A DNA stretch of 64,000 bases from Bacteroidaceae bacterium. Lineage in GTDB: Bacteria; Bacteroidota; Bacteroidia; Bacteroidales; Bacteroidaceae. The position numbers and the translations under genes were made by a program. Positions 1 to 9,478 of this stretch are shown piece by piece (the first letter of the stretch is position 1; each line of letters starts with the position of its first letter). The stretch covers positions 22,952 through 86,951 of the forward strand of contig JAFRTJ010000025.1 of assembly GCA_017427185.1 (NCBI GenBank), read 5' to 3'. The notes beneath the pieces were generated by a model. That model saw only the letters and a program-made list of their open reading frames with translations. It did not search any database and had not been told where the DNA came from.

Positions 1-672
1 GTCATACCCTACTTCGGGTGGGCACGTCAGGACCGCAAGAGCAAACCTCGTGTCAGTATCGCAGCAAAACTGGTGGCTGACATGCTCTCTGTGGCAGGAA
101 TCAAACGTCTGATCACAATGGATCTGCACGCTGACCAGGAACAAGGTTTCTTCAACGTGCCCGTGGATCATCTTTATGCCAGTAGCGTAATGCTTCCCTA
201 CATCGAAAGCCTTCATTTGGAAAATCTGGTGATTGCAGCTCCTGACGTAGGGGGCTCGAAGCGTGCCAGTGCATATAGCAAATACCTGAAATGTCCAATG
301 GTTCTATGCAACAAGACTAGAAAGAGAGCCAACGAAGTGGACAGCATGCAGATAATCGGCGATGTATTTAATGCTGACGTTGTCCTAGTGGATGATATTG
401 TAGACACCGCAGGCACTATTACCAAAGCGGCCGACTTGATGAAGGAAAATGGAGCTCGAACCGTTCGTGCTATTGCCAGTCACTGTGTAATGAGCGGTCC
501 TGCCAGCGAACGTGTCCAGGCAAGTTCTCTCGAAGAGATTGTGTTCACCGACTCCATTCCTTACAGCAACCGTTGCGCAAAAGTGAAGCAAATCAGCATT
601 GCAGACCTGATTGCAGAGACCATTCGTCGCGTACTCCAAAACGAGTCCATCAGTAGCCAATATCTGATTTAA
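1..672 (+). CDS. prs: Ribose-phosphate pyrophosphokinase, 3' part (5' end outside window)
   Basis: The reading frame is open from base 1, so the first part of the gene lies left of the window; 223 codons remain of a family usually near 310 residues. The enzyme transfers pyrophosphate from ATP to ribose 5-phosphate to make PRPP for purine, pyrimidine, His, Trp and NAD synthesis in the cytosol. The ATP-contacting segment with RQDRK and KPR is at the extreme left (bases 28-54). The PRPP-binding loop VLVDDIVDTAGT lies near bases 388-420. The internal GTG at 73 is not a credible start, because conserved family sequence continues upstream of it. A thioredoxin-like lipoprotein gene follows after 16 bp. 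The family call is secure. Confidence 0.95.
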   Translation, partial: VIPYFGWARQDRKSKPRVSIAAKLVADMLSVAGIKRLITMDLHADQEQGFFNVPVDHLYASSVMLPYIESLHLENLVIAAPDVGGSKRASAYSKYLKCPMVLCNKTRKRANEVDSMQIIGDVFNADVVLVDDIVDTAGTITKAADLMKENGARTVRAIASHCVMSGPASERVQASSLEEIVFTDSIPYSNRCAKVKQISIADLIAETIRRVLQNESISSQYLI

Positions 673-688
673 TATCTTTACGACTATT

Positions 689-1240
689 ATGAAGAAATTT
701 TTTATCATACCCGTTCTGGCTGTCGTAATGATCTCATGCGGCAACAAGCCTACGAACGAAAACACAGACACGAACGAGCAAGACTCAACTCTAGTAACAG
801 AAATTGTAGAATTCTCACCAGAAGAAGGAAACCATTATCTCGACATTTCTGTTCCCATGATGGGTGGAGGTAACCTTCGTTTGAGTGAATTCATTCCGGA
901 AAATAAGCTTACCATCGTGGACTGTTGGGCAAGTTGGTGTCATCCATGCGTGGCCGAAATGCCCAATCTGGTGGCCATTTATGAAAAGTATCATTCCCAA
1001 GGACTTGAAATTCTAGGTATCTCTTTTGACAAGGAAGAGAAAGCATGGGTTGATAAGGTGGCTCAATTAGGAATGAAATGGCCTCAAGGAAGCGAACTCA
1101 ACGGCTGGGAGAACCAAATGATGGAGAAATATGGTGTTAACAGCATTCCATGTACCTTCATAATCAATCAAGAGGGCATCATCTTGGCTCGTGGGCTTCG
1201 AGGTGAGGAACTCGAAGCATTCATTCAGCAGAATTTGTAA
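689..1240 (+). CDS. TlpA/ResA-like thioredoxin-fold lipoprotein
   Basis: A 183-residue exported thiol-disulfide oxidoreductase of the AhpC/TSA-TlpA type. The N-terminus has a hydrophobic signal with a lipobox ending at Cys17 (MISC), so it should be anchored in a membrane facing the periplasm. A low-complexity Asn/Thr/Glu linker follows, then the thioredoxin fold with the redox pair Cys84-His-Pro-Cys87 and the cis-Pro region SIPCTF near residue 150. Family members reduce or isomerise disulfides of exported proteins or support cytochrome c maturation; the specific substrate cannot be read here. It sits 16 bp after prs and is followed by a terminator-like hairpin, so co-transcription with prs is likely. 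Confidence 0.88.
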   Translation: MKKFFIIPVLAVVMISCGNKPTNENTDTNEQDSTLVTEIVEFSPEEGNHYLDISVPMMGGGNLRLSEFIPENKLTIVDCWASWCHPCVAEMPNLVAIYEKYHSQGLEILGISFDKEEKAWVDKVAQLGMKWPQGSELNGWENQMMEKYGVNSIPCTFIINQEGIILARGLRGEELEAFIQQNL

Positions 1241-1253
1241 CTACCAATTTAAA

Positions 1254-1310
1254 CTCCCCCTCCTATATCTGTTCTCACATGCAGAGAAAAGACAAGGAGG
1301 GGGGGATTTT
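1254..1310 (+). terminator. Terminator-like hairpin after the thioredoxin gene
   Basis: A C-rich arm (CCCCCTCCT, 1256-1264) pairs with a G-rich arm (AGGAGGGGG, 1295-1303), followed by GGATTTTA. The loop is long (about 30 nt) and the T-run is short, so this is a moderate rather than a textbook intrinsic terminator. It lies in the 103-bp gap before the GH30 gene. Confidence 0.5.
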
Positions 1311-1343
1311 ATGAAAAACTGAAACTTAATACCTGAAGAAACA

Positions 1344-3770
1344 ATGAAATACCTGTTTTTGCTTTTATCCCTCGTAATGGGAATTGAAAACATTTACAGC
1401 GAAAACCTGACGAAGTACCTGAAACACAGTAGCGGTATGATACTTGGTCTTGGTAGCGATAATCATGCAGTACTGAAATCGGCTAACGCAAGTGACATCC
1501 AACCCATGGAGTTTCTTCAACAGTCTGATGGAGCCTATGCTATCACCATCAAAGATAAGGGTACCACTCGTTATCTGAGTCTTGGCACCACAAATGGGTG
1601 GTCAACCTATTACCAAACCTCCTTTGACTCGCATCGAAGCAAATATAGCATTGAAAAGGTTGACGAAAGATACATTCGCCTAAAGAATGCTTCTACTGGC
1701 AAATATTTGGGCACAGATGCTACTACGCCTGGCAGTTATGCCTTCTCCGACAAGTCCGGAACAGATGCACTTCATCATTGGTATCTCGTCGACAATCCTA
1801 AAGATGAAGTTGCTCCCACAACCTACTCCTATCTCATCTCGCCCGCTCAACAGCAACAAATCTGCGAAGGATGGGGAGTAAGCCTATGCTGGTGGGCAAA
1901 TATGTGTGGACACTGGAGTGATGAAAAACTCGACCAAATCATCGATTGGCTGGTTAGTCCTACAGGATTGAACATGAACATCTTCCGCTACAATATTGGT
2001 GGAGGCGATGATCCCAACAACACAAACTGCACACTTCATCACATGGGAAATGGCAAAGGACTACGTGCTGAAATGGAAGGGTTTCTGGATGGACCTGGAG
2101 AAAATTATATATGGGAAAGGGATGAGGCACAGCGTCGAGTCATGTTGAAGATCCACGAAAAACGTCCCAATGCCATCTTCGAAGCCTTCTCGAATTCTGC
2201 TCCATGGTGGATGACATACAGCGGATGCTGTTCGGGAGCTGTCAATCCAGGCGACGACAACCTGAAGCCTGAATATTATGAGGCATTCTGCCACTATCTG
2301 GTAGATGTTTGCAAACACTATCGAGATGAATACGGTATAGAATTCCGTACATTGGAGCCTTTCAACGAACCCAACACAACCTATTGGGGATGCAATGGTG
2401 GGCAAGAAGGGTGCCACTTCTCTTCCCAGTCTCAAGTTGCCCTGTTACGTGTTCTCTATCCTATCCTGCAGGAAAGCGGACTTAAGACGGTCATTTCTGC
2501 TTCTGATGAAACATCTGTAGCAACAGCCGTCTCTACTCTCAAGACAATCACCAGCAGCGGCATTACAAACATGGTTGGCCAATGGAACACCCATACTTAC
2601 AGCGGCAACGACCGCGCGTACAGCCAGTTTGGAACGTTAGCCCGTCAGACAGGAAAACCTGTATGGATGAGTGAGGTTGGATCTGGCGGGAGTGGTATCG
2701 GAGGCAATTTGGCCTTAATGCAAAGGATGTTCCGTGATATACACTATATCATGCCCTCTGCCTGGATTGATTGGCAATATATTGAGGAATATGGCGACCA
2801 ATGGTGTATGGTAAATGCAAAATTCAATGATGAAAATTCTGCCACGCGTGTCAAAAGCTATTATATACGCAGCCAGGTAACACGTTTCATCCAACCTTGC
2901 TATCACTTTGTTCCCAGCCTGTCTTCTCAAGCCCTTGCAGCAATCAGTCCTGAAAGAGATCGTCTCGTGGTTGTCCTGATCAATTCGGATGCAGCCAAAT
3001 CTGTTCATCATATATCCCTACCCTACACAACCATCAATGGCAGCGTTGAGGTATATCAGACCACGCAAAACTATAATGTGGCACGTCGCCATGATGTGGT
3101 CGATACGGAGGATAACATACTGACAGCTACCCTAGCTCCCCTCAGCATTACGACACTTCTCATTCCTGTCCACTTAGAGAAAACAACTTTCGATCTGGCA
3201 GAGGGTAACACCTATCTTGTGGTACCTCAGAGCAACGTTGAGATGACTCTTGATGCACAACAGCAAAAAGTCATAATCAGCAAGTTAAATCCTGAGAGCG
3301 AAACCCAATTATGGACTTTAATCAAAGATTCAAATGAATCTACATATACTTTTATAAATGAAAAGAATGAATATATAAGTTATCGTAATGGAGAATATGC
3401 CTTAAGCACTCGTTCCACCACTGGAGGAAACATCTATCAGCAAAGCTTCAGTCTCCTTCCAGTCGAGGATTATTTCTATCGCATTATGAATGGGAAATAT
3501 GGATTCGACCTGCAGAGCAACAAACTTACGGAAGGCACTACGGTGGGAATGTATACGTATGGAAACTCGCTCGATGCCGACACTCGAAACTGGCGTCTAA
3601 TCCGTGTTCCAGGAAAACAAGAAGGCACTGGAATCAACCAACTCCCAGCTACCGGATCTGACGCGGATAAAATTTACTTTAACCTGACGGGACAACGTAT
3701 CAGCCGACCTCAGCATGGCGTGAATATCATGCTTCGCGATGGAAAAGCCATCAAGATACTCCACCGCTAA
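1344..3770 (+). CDS. GH30-family glycoside hydrolase with N- and C-terminal ricin-like modules
   Basis: 808 residues with an SPI-type signal (about 1-20). Residues ~22-150 form a beta-trefoil/ricin-like module (repeated YLSLG, KYLGT strands). The catalytic TIM barrel runs from EGWGVSLCWW (~174) through the acid/base Glu342 in EPFNEPN and the likely nucleophile Glu444 in WMSEVG. A small beta-domain follows, then a second ricin-like module (~610-765). The barrel start resembles GH30 endo-beta-1,6-galactanase-type enzymes, so arabinogalactan side chains are a plausible substrate; the subfamily cannot be fixed by eye. The last ~30 residues (FNLTGQR...GVNIML.DGK) match a tail also seen on three other secreted proteins here. 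Its stop overlaps the stop of the convergent gene by 4 bp. Confidence 0.85.
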   Translation: MKYLFLLLSLVMGIENIYSENLTKYLKHSSGMILGLGSDNHAVLKSANASDIQPMEFLQQSDGAYAITIKDKGTTRYLSLGTTNGWSTYYQTSFDSHRSKYSIEKVDERYIRLKNASTGKYLGTDATTPGSYAFSDKSGTDALHHWYLVDNPKDEVAPTTYSYLISPAQQQQICEGWGVSLCWWANMCGHWSDEKLDQIIDWLVSPTGLNMNIFRYNIGGGDDPNNTNCTLHHMGNGKGLRAEMEGFLDGPGENYIWERDEAQRRVMLKIHEKRPNAIFEAFSNSAPWWMTYSGCCSGAVNPGDDNLKPEYYEAFCHYLVDVCKHYRDEYGIEFRTLEPFNEPNTTYWGCNGGQEGCHFSSQSQVALLRVLYPILQESGLKTVISASDETSVATAVSTLKTITSSGITNMVGQWNTHTYSGNDRAYSQFGTLARQTGKPVWMSEVGSGGSGIGGNLALMQRMFRDIHYIMPSAWIDWQYIEEYGDQWCMVNAKFNDENSATRVKSYYIRSQVTRFIQPCYHFVPSLSSQALAAISPERDRLVVVLINSDAAKSVHHISLPYTTINGSVEVYQTTQNYNVARRHDVVDTEDNILTATLAPLSITTLLIPVHLEKTTFDLAEGNTYLVVPQSNVEMTLDAQQQKVIISKLNPESETQLWTLIKDSNESTYTFINEKNEYISYRNGEYALSTRSTTGGNIYQQSFSLLPVEDYFYRIMNGKYGFDLQSNKLTEGTTVGMYTYGNSLDADTRNWRLIRVPGKQEGTGINQLPATGSDADKIYFNLTGQRISRPQHGVNIMLRDGKAIKILHR

Positions 3771-5320
3771 TTAACCCGTATCTCACTGACTGATTCAAAC
3801 GGCAATCCCTGGGCATCCGTTCCTTGCAAGATAATCTGGTAGATACCAGCATCCTGAGGCGCTGGAAACTCCACCTGGCACGCATTTACCGAAGGGTTCC
3901 AATAAACTGTGCTGATTTTACTTTTCGAGGGAATCAAACAGTTGGGGTGGTCTTGAGGAAACTCGTATGTGACGAGACGTGATCCTTCATCCAACATGTA
4001 GTTCGAGAGCAATCCATGGCGCGATATGAACGAGATAACACCTTGGCAGACTGTCGTTCCGAAAGTAAACACACCTGAGTACACTTCGATATATTTCAAC
4101 AAACGCGCATCGTAACCCAGTATGTCATCCACATCATATAAAGGCATACCATCTAGCAACACTAGAGCAGGCCAATCCGTATAACTTTTCTTGCTTTCCG
4201 AGATAGTGAAGAGCTGGTTTATACCATGCACCTTCCTCTTTCTGACACCTTTCACAAATTCAAGCAGAGCTTCCCTTACAGTGTTGAACTTGGTGTATTC
4301 GTCCATATCATAACTATAATCAGGCTTCTTCGAGAGAAATTCTCCTGTATGAGCCAGTGTGTCACGAGTCATCCAAGCCACTAAAGCACGTTCCTGCTGT
4401 GCCCCAATGCTCCGTTCCCTGAGATCTTGCTCTGAGCACCATACCTGCAATCCTGGCAATGATTCAGGAAGAGATTGGGCATAAGGTGTAAGAAACTCCA
4501 GCGGTGCAGGATTCAACTCGTTGTCGTAACCATTGAGTAGTGTTGGTTGGGCAGAATGGATATCGTGAGTGTAATAAAGCCAAGTGTCATCAGCCTGTCG
4601 CTGTCCATCATAAACGTCTGCACCCTTTCCAATCATCACCATGCGGCTCGTCACAGGTCGAGTATCATTCGAGGAACGAGCCATCACGATGTGTCCCTCT
4701 ATCTCTGGGACGAAGTTCTTTGTGCCCTGCTGAGAGGCAGCTTTTCCGACATAGCCTTCCAACGTGTACTCTGCCGTACGCAGATTACCACGAACCACAG
4801 AAAGAGTGCGTATGATCATCGCCGAGTCTTTTGGAAGCGCAACTCTCACTCCTTGACCTGCCTGATATTCCTTGATACTTTTGTTCTCTTTCCGGTTCTC
4901 CTCTTTCATAAAGGTCACATTATCCAGCTGACTTATTCCGTTCGGATTGATCACTGAAATGATTTTGCGGCAGAAAGACTTCTCGCCCTCATTCCGCATC
5001 GCTCTGGTATAGGCTGTCAACAGATAGTTCCCACTATGAATTCCTTCTGGTAAGCTTAGCTCAGCCCAGCCTTGTCCATCCTTCAGGTACATCATGGCAT
5101 GTGCCACCATGCGTGCCGTATCAGCAATTTCCACATAAGCCACCTTGCTCAGGTTCAACGCGTTGTGATCCTTATCGGTAATCAATACACTCACGTGAAT
5201 ACGCTCACCTGTCAGATAGCACGACTTGTCAGTATATGCCTCCACGCGCTCGCCCTGTTGTTGTGCGATGGCCAGCAAGCATATTTGGCAAATGATTATG
5301 GATAATGATATTCTTTTCAT
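3767..5320 (-). CDS. Exported MG2/plug-like protein of a TonB-receptor operon
   Basis: 517 residues from the ATG at 5320; an upstream in-frame extension to 5419 lies inside the DUF4249 gene and lacks signal-peptide character, so it was rejected. Signal peptide 1-20 ending in AIAQ. The first domain (VEAYTDKSCYLTGERIHVSV) looks like an alpha-2-macroglobulin MG2-type beta-sandwich. Near residues 383-433 is a TonB plug-like segment with LLDGMPLYD, DARLLKYIEVY and a Phe-Gly motif, as in Bacteroidota proteins encoded beside DUF4249 genes. No catalytic residues are recognised. It is the last gene of the minus-strand operon, 17 bp after the DUF4249 gene, and probably acts in the same cell-envelope complex (inference). 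Confidence 0.7.
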   Translation of the reverse strand: MKRISLSIIICQICLLAIAQQQGERVEAYTDKSCYLTGERIHVSVLITDKDHNALNLSKVAYVEIADTARMVAHAMMYLKDGQGWAELSLPEGIHSGNYLLTAYTRAMRNEGEKSFCRKIISVINPNGISQLDNVTFMKEENRKENKSIKEYQAGQGVRVALPKDSAMIIRTLSVVRGNLRTAEYTLEGYVGKAASQQGTKNFVPEIEGHIVMARSSNDTRPVTSRMVMIGKGADVYDGQRQADDTWLYYTHDIHSAQPTLLNGYDNELNPAPLEFLTPYAQSLPESLPGLQVWCSEQDLRERSIGAQQERALVAWMTRDTLAHTGEFLSKKPDYSYDMDEYTKFNTVREALLEFVKGVRKRKVHGINQLFTISESKKSYTDWPALVLLDGMPLYDVDDILGYDARLLKYIEVYSGVFTFGTTVCQGVISFISRHGLLSNYMLDEGSRLVTYEFPQDHPNCLIPSKSKISTVYWNPSVNACQVEFPAPQDAGIYQIILQGTDAQGLPFESVSEIRVN

Positions 5321-5337
5321 CCCGAAGATTCTTGTTT

Positions 5338-6549
5338 TTATTCTCGCCAAAACGAAGGTTTCTCCAAAGAGCACTTCCAGAAAGAATTCCTGCAGTCTAT
5401 GCACCAGACAGGACACCATTGCACATATGCCTTGCCGTTGGCATAGTACTCGTAAGTAAGTACTTGGAAACCTGCCCTATAAAGTTCATTCCACGTTTTC
5501 TCCTTCACCAGATCTTCACTTATCGTGTATGGGGTTCTCAAAGGGAAGTATTTTACTTGGCCTTTCTTGATATACATCTCACAAGTAGCCACACTGCCTC
5601 GAACGCCTACAAATCCGATTGCCTTGCGGTCTTCTTCCAAGCAGCGGATATTCGAGGGCAATTCGCTTGGCTGAGGAGTAAAGATTCCCCCCATATCGGA
5701 ACTCTGACGATTACGCAAGTTCTCGTATTCATATTCAGCCTTGGAAATGGCATACTCTTTCACGCGCGTATAATAACAAGTCTGTAATCGGTTATCAGTG
5801 TGACCAATGCTGTAGAGACGATATTGCTGAAGACGATTATCATTGAAGGTTTCACTGCTGGCCAAAATGTATGACTTGCTAGAATCATTTGCCCAGCCAT
5901 GATGTTTCATAGCCGTCACAGCGATAATATTATCGGTATTGGGGTCATATTCCATAAAAGCTGCCCAAGGCGTGTAGATCTCCCAGTATTCATCATATTC
6001 CCAGCGAGTATATTGGGGGGTGCCTGTTCCTGAAGCAGCCGTGCTCACCAAGATATCCACCTCCAAGTCTTCTCTATCCTGAGCAAAAGAGAGACTATCT
6101 ATTGAAACAGCGAAAAGAGGTTCCTGAGGCTCACTTTCGTAGGTTAAGCCATCCACTTTCACTTGCAGCCAATATCTCACTCCCTGTTTCAGGGTGCCAA
6201 CATTCACTTGAAATGGTGGAACTGAATGAGGATTGACACTCCCAGGGAAGATCGTTCCGTCGGATCCCATCACACAGATTTCTGCATTGGAAAAGTCTAT
6301 TGGAGAGGGTCTCTGGCCGTATACTCCAGGATAAAAATCAAAATCCCAATTATACGGCATGTTCAAGCCCTCGGTACGGCCAAGGTGGAAGGAACAGAGC
6401 GAGTCGGAGTAGATACTGCCCTCCACAACGAGCAGATATTGATCCTCTTCCTCGAGGTCGGGCACAAAATCCTCTATGCACGAAGTCATCAGCAGAGAAC
6501 ACGCCAGCAGCGTCCAGAATGTTTTGTATGTCAGTTTCATCCGTTTCAT
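5338..6549 (-). CDS. DUF4249-family lipoprotein
   Basis: 403 residues. The signal ends in a lipobox (LLMTSC), giving a lipid-anchored protein, followed by the family-typical IEDFVPDLEEEDQ and 'VVEGSIYSD' segment. DUF4249 proteins are beta-rich, of unknown biochemical function, and in Bacteroidota are usually encoded directly after a TonB-dependent receptor; here the receptor stops 14 bp upstream. By analogy with SusD it may be a surface partner of the receptor, but there is no SusD-like helical repeat here. A second in-frame Met three codons later is an alternative start. Function is inferred from context only. Confidence 0.8.
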   Translation of the reverse strand: MKRMKLTYKTFWTLLACSLLMTSCIEDFVPDLEEEDQYLLVVEGSIYSDSLCSFHLGRTEGLNMPYNWDFDFYPGVYGQRPSPIDFSNAEICVMGSDGTIFPGSVNPHSVPPFQVNVGTLKQGVRYWLQVKVDGLTYESEPQEPLFAVSIDSLSFAQDREDLEVDILVSTAASGTGTPQYTRWEYDEYWEIYTPWAAFMEYDPNTDNIIAVTAMKHHGWANDSSKSYILASSETFNDNRLQQYRLYSIGHTDNRLQTCYYTRVKEYAISKAEYEYENLRNRQSSDMGGIFTPQPSELPSNIRCLEEDRKAIGFVGVRGSVATCEMYIKKGQVKYFPLRTPYTISEDLVKEKTWNELYRAGFQVLTYEYYANGKAYVQWCPVWCIDCRNSFWKCSLEKPSFWRE

Positions 6550-6563
6550 TACTCGTCTTTCGA

Positions 6564-9443
6564 TTAGAACTTTAAGTTATAGGAAACAAAGGGGAGGGGC
6601 GAGCCGAAAATCGAAAGCTTGTAGCCACGTATCGTGCCATTTCTCACATTAAAATAAACGCTGTAGACGTTGTTGCGTCCCAACAGATTGTACACTCCCA
6701 CCGAGAACCAGCTGTGAGTCTTCCTTGTCTGATGATGACCAGGTTCGATGTTGAACGACCAGTCGATGCGGAAGTTATCGGGCAGGCGGTATTCGTTGCG
6801 TTCCGTGTAGAAGGGGAACCAACTGTTTTGCTGGTGGTCATAGTACCTTCCGGCAGGCACGGTGGTGGGACGTCCTGTGGCGTAATCCAGATTCAGGCTG
6901 GTGCTGTAGCGTCGTGTGAACCGATAGTTGGCCACCAGGTTCAACTCATGAGGGCGGTCGCAATCGGCATTATACCAGTCACCTCCATTGATAGGTCGGG
7001 CAGAGTCGTCCTTCTGTCGCAGGAACGTGCGTGAATAGCTGTAGCTGATCCATCCGTTCAGTTTGCCCAACGGTTTCTTCAGCTGGACTTCCAGACCGTA
7101 AGCTTGGCCTTGTGCGCCGAAGACATCATCCTCCAGATGCTCATTCATGATGAGCTTTGCAGCACTTCGGTACGTCAGATAGTTGCTCATCCGTTTGTAG
7201 TAGATTTCCGCTGTCAGTTCCAACTGGCGGTTCTCCGTCCGCATATTGTATCCAGCTCCAATCTGCCATCCGTGCTGAGGCTTGATGCAGGAGTTCGATA
7301 GAGTCCAGATGTCAGTCGGCGACATGATGACCGTATTGCTTACCTTGTGAACAAACTGGTTCATCGTGTTGACTCCTAGTTTCAGGCTCTGGTCTTCGGT
7401 CAGCATATAGCTTGTGGAGAAACGCAGCTCCGGAGCCTGATATAACTTCCTCATGCCTTCACGCATCGCCTGGAAAATGGCGTATCGGAGTCCACCACTC
7501 AGTTTCCATCGCTTGTCGATTTTCCATTCGTCCTCTACGAAGAGAGCCCCCTCCACCGCCTTGTCGTGGTCTAATTCTTTCAGGGCGACGTTGGAGGGAT
7601 CTCCCCAAGGCTCGTACTTCCCTGGATGCAGGTTATAGAGAATGGAATTCCATCCGAACTTCATTTCATGGTGTTCGCCAGCATTCAGGGTTAACAGGCC
7701 TCTCAAGAACTTCTGTTGCAATTGGAAGGAGAGAAGTCCCGCCATAGTGGGTACCTCCTTTTCACCGTTCAGATAGTCATAGTGATCCATTCCAGCGCTG
7801 ATGGTGCTCAGCAGGCGATCCGACCAGTAAGCCTTCCATTCGACACTTCCATTGATATTGTTGTAGCCGTACTTGTCATACTCCGTAAAGGAGAAACGGT
7901 CATGGCTTCCATAACCATAGACATTGACGAAATGCCGGTCATTCACCGTCCATGCAAGCGTTCCACTCAGGTCATAGAATCCAGCCTTCCCGTCGTGGTA
8001 CTCGCTCTTCTCCGGTATCTTCTTCATCATCCAATCGGAATAGGTCGTTCGGCCTGCCAGCAGCAGTGAGAGATGATTCTTCACGAGAGGGATTTCCAAG
8101 TGAGCCTTGCTGGTGAGCAATCCAGCGCTGAGCGAACCGTGCCACTCCTGCTTGCTCGCCTGCTTGGCCGACATGTTCATCACCGAGGAGATTCTGCCAC
8201 CGTACTGCGCAGGAATGCTGCTTTTGTAGAGCTCCACATCATTGATGGCATCGGCATTGAAAGCCGAGAACAAACCAAAGAGATGCATCGGATTGTAGAC
8301 CGTATTGCCACTAAGCAGTATCAGGTTCTGATCGGCAGCACCGCCTCTGACATTGAATCCGCTGCTTGCCTCGCCCATCGTCTTCACTCCTGGCAGTGTC
8401 TCCACCATCTTCATGATGTCTGCCTCGCCCAGCGCCATCGGGACGTTTCTCAACTGAGAAGGACGGAACTTCTCCACTCCCATCCGGACGACACCTACGT
8501 TCGAGCGGAAGGCCGTAACCTCCACTTCGTCCAGGAACTTGTCCTCCGTCATGGGTTTCAGGCTCTCTATGCCTGCTGTGCCCTCGCTGCGCTCTATCTC
8601 TGCCCGCTGGCGCACGGCTGTGCTCCCCTCGCGGAACACTTCGTAGGCAGGTACCTTCGTATCAATGTCCTCTGTCAGGATCGATTGAGGAACCTCAACC
8701 ACCCGTGTAACCGTATCCGATGCAGCCCTCTCATCTTGCGGCACAGGCAACAGTCCATCCAGATATTCCGTCAATCGGACCAAACTCCTTCCGCGTTCAT
8801 CGCCCTTGAATTTCAACTTCTGCGTCTGCGCAAAGTTTTTCAACTGTTTTCTGTATTCAGGATACAGAGACGACAGGCTGCGCAGATTGCTCACCTCATA
8901 GTTCCCATCCGCACGATGAAGCATGAAGGCATCGTCAGTCTCAAGTCGCTTGTAGGAATATCCGTCACGTATCAGGTTCGTCATCCTGTGCTTGGTGCGC
9001 TGCCGATGAAGGCTCACCGTCCGTCCATGATAATCCTCGCGCACGAATACATCATTATAACGCACGAAGCGGAACCCATCCATCGTGAAATAGTCTACCT
9101 TGTCCTGATCGGGCAGCACCACAAACCCGCGCTGGGGAGTCTGGACTTCCAGCAGATGATTGTACACATCGTAGCGCAATTTGACGTAGGGATACACAAC
9201 GCCACTGAAGCAGACCTCGCCCACTCGGAACTCCTCGTCCTCCCAATAAGGATGACTCAGCCATTCCGACGACTGGAAAGTGGTCGTCAGGGCCTTCCCA
9301 CGATACAGCGCCGCATTATCGCCTGCCGCATCGAAATACTGACGTGACGCATCTCCGCCTGTCGTCTGCGCCCACAGTATTCCTGGACAGAAATGGAGCG
9401 TCAGCCCAATGAGAAACACTATAAACTTACCTCCTCTTATCAT
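6564..9443 (-). CDS. TonB-dependent outer-membrane receptor
   Basis: 959 residues. Signal peptide 1-26 (ending LWAQ). Residues ~27-280 are an unusual N-terminal region without the usual CarboxypepD-reg repeat signature that I recognise. The plug follows at ~310-430 (VETLPGVKTMGEASSGFNVRG, GNTVYNPMHLFG, YGGRISS), then a 22-strand-type barrel ending in SYNLKF with a C-terminal Phe. Such receptors import a ligand across the outer membrane using TonB-ExbBD energy. It heads a three-gene operon with the DUF4249 lipoprotein and the MG2/plug-like protein. The ligand is unknown; there are no neighbouring glycosidases in the operon. The start ATG lies only 4 nt after a strong promoter -7 box, which suggests a leaderless message. 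Confidence 0.92.
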   Translation of the reverse strand: MIRGGKFIVFLIGLTLHFCPGILWAQTTGGDASRQYFDAAGDNAALYRGKALTTTFQSSEWLSHPYWEDEEFRVGEVCFSGVVYPYVKLRYDVYNHLLEVQTPQRGFVVLPDQDKVDYFTMDGFRFVRYNDVFVREDYHGRTVSLHRQRTKHRMTNLIRDGYSYKRLETDDAFMLHRADGNYEVSNLRSLSSLYPEYRKQLKNFAQTQKLKFKGDERGRSLVRLTEYLDGLLPVPQDERAASDTVTRVVEVPQSILTEDIDTKVPAYEVFREGSTAVRQRAEIERSEGTAGIESLKPMTEDKFLDEVEVTAFRSNVGVVRMGVEKFRPSQLRNVPMALGEADIMKMVETLPGVKTMGEASSGFNVRGGAADQNLILLSGNTVYNPMHLFGLFSAFNADAINDVELYKSSIPAQYGGRISSVMNMSAKQASKQEWHGSLSAGLLTSKAHLEIPLVKNHLSLLLAGRTTYSDWMMKKIPEKSEYHDGKAGFYDLSGTLAWTVNDRHFVNVYGYGSHDRFSFTEYDKYGYNNINGSVEWKAYWSDRLLSTISAGMDHYDYLNGEKEVPTMAGLLSFQLQQKFLRGLLTLNAGEHHEMKFGWNSILYNLHPGKYEPWGDPSNVALKELDHDKAVEGALFVEDEWKIDKRWKLSGGLRYAIFQAMREGMRKLYQAPELRFSTSYMLTEDQSLKLGVNTMNQFVHKVSNTVIMSPTDIWTLSNSCIKPQHGWQIGAGYNMRTENRQLELTAEIYYKRMSNYLTYRSAAKLIMNEHLEDDVFGAQGQAYGLEVQLKKPLGKLNGWISYSYSRTFLRQKDDSARPINGGDWYNADCDRPHELNLVANYRFTRRYSTSLNLDYATGRPTTVPAGRYYDHQQNSWFPFYTERNEYRLPDNFRIDWSFNIEPGHHQTRKTHSWFSVGVYNLLGRNNVYSVYFNVRNGTIRGYKLSIFGSPLPFVSYNLKF

Positions 9444-9447
9444 ACTG

Positions 9448-9478
9448 CAAATTTACAACTTTTCCTCGAATTACACAA
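9448..9478 (-). promoter_or_regulatory. Bacteroidota-type promoter of the TonB-receptor operon
   Basis: On the minus strand TTG (9478-9476) is followed by exactly 20 bp and then TAAATTTG (9455-9448), matching the TTG-N19-21-TAnnTTTG consensus. Only CAGT separates the box from the receptor ATG at 9443, so transcription should begin at or next to the start codon. Confidence 0.65.

Noticed and set aside
1344..3770. Polysaccharide utilisation locus around GH30
   Set aside because: The neighbouring TonB receptor is in a separate, convergent operon with a DUF4249 partner rather than SusD, so no link can be claimed.
8073..9347. 424-codon open frame antisense to the TonB receptor
   Set aside because: Shadow frame: no signal, no family motif, and rich in His/Arg/Leu as expected from reverse reading of the receptor.
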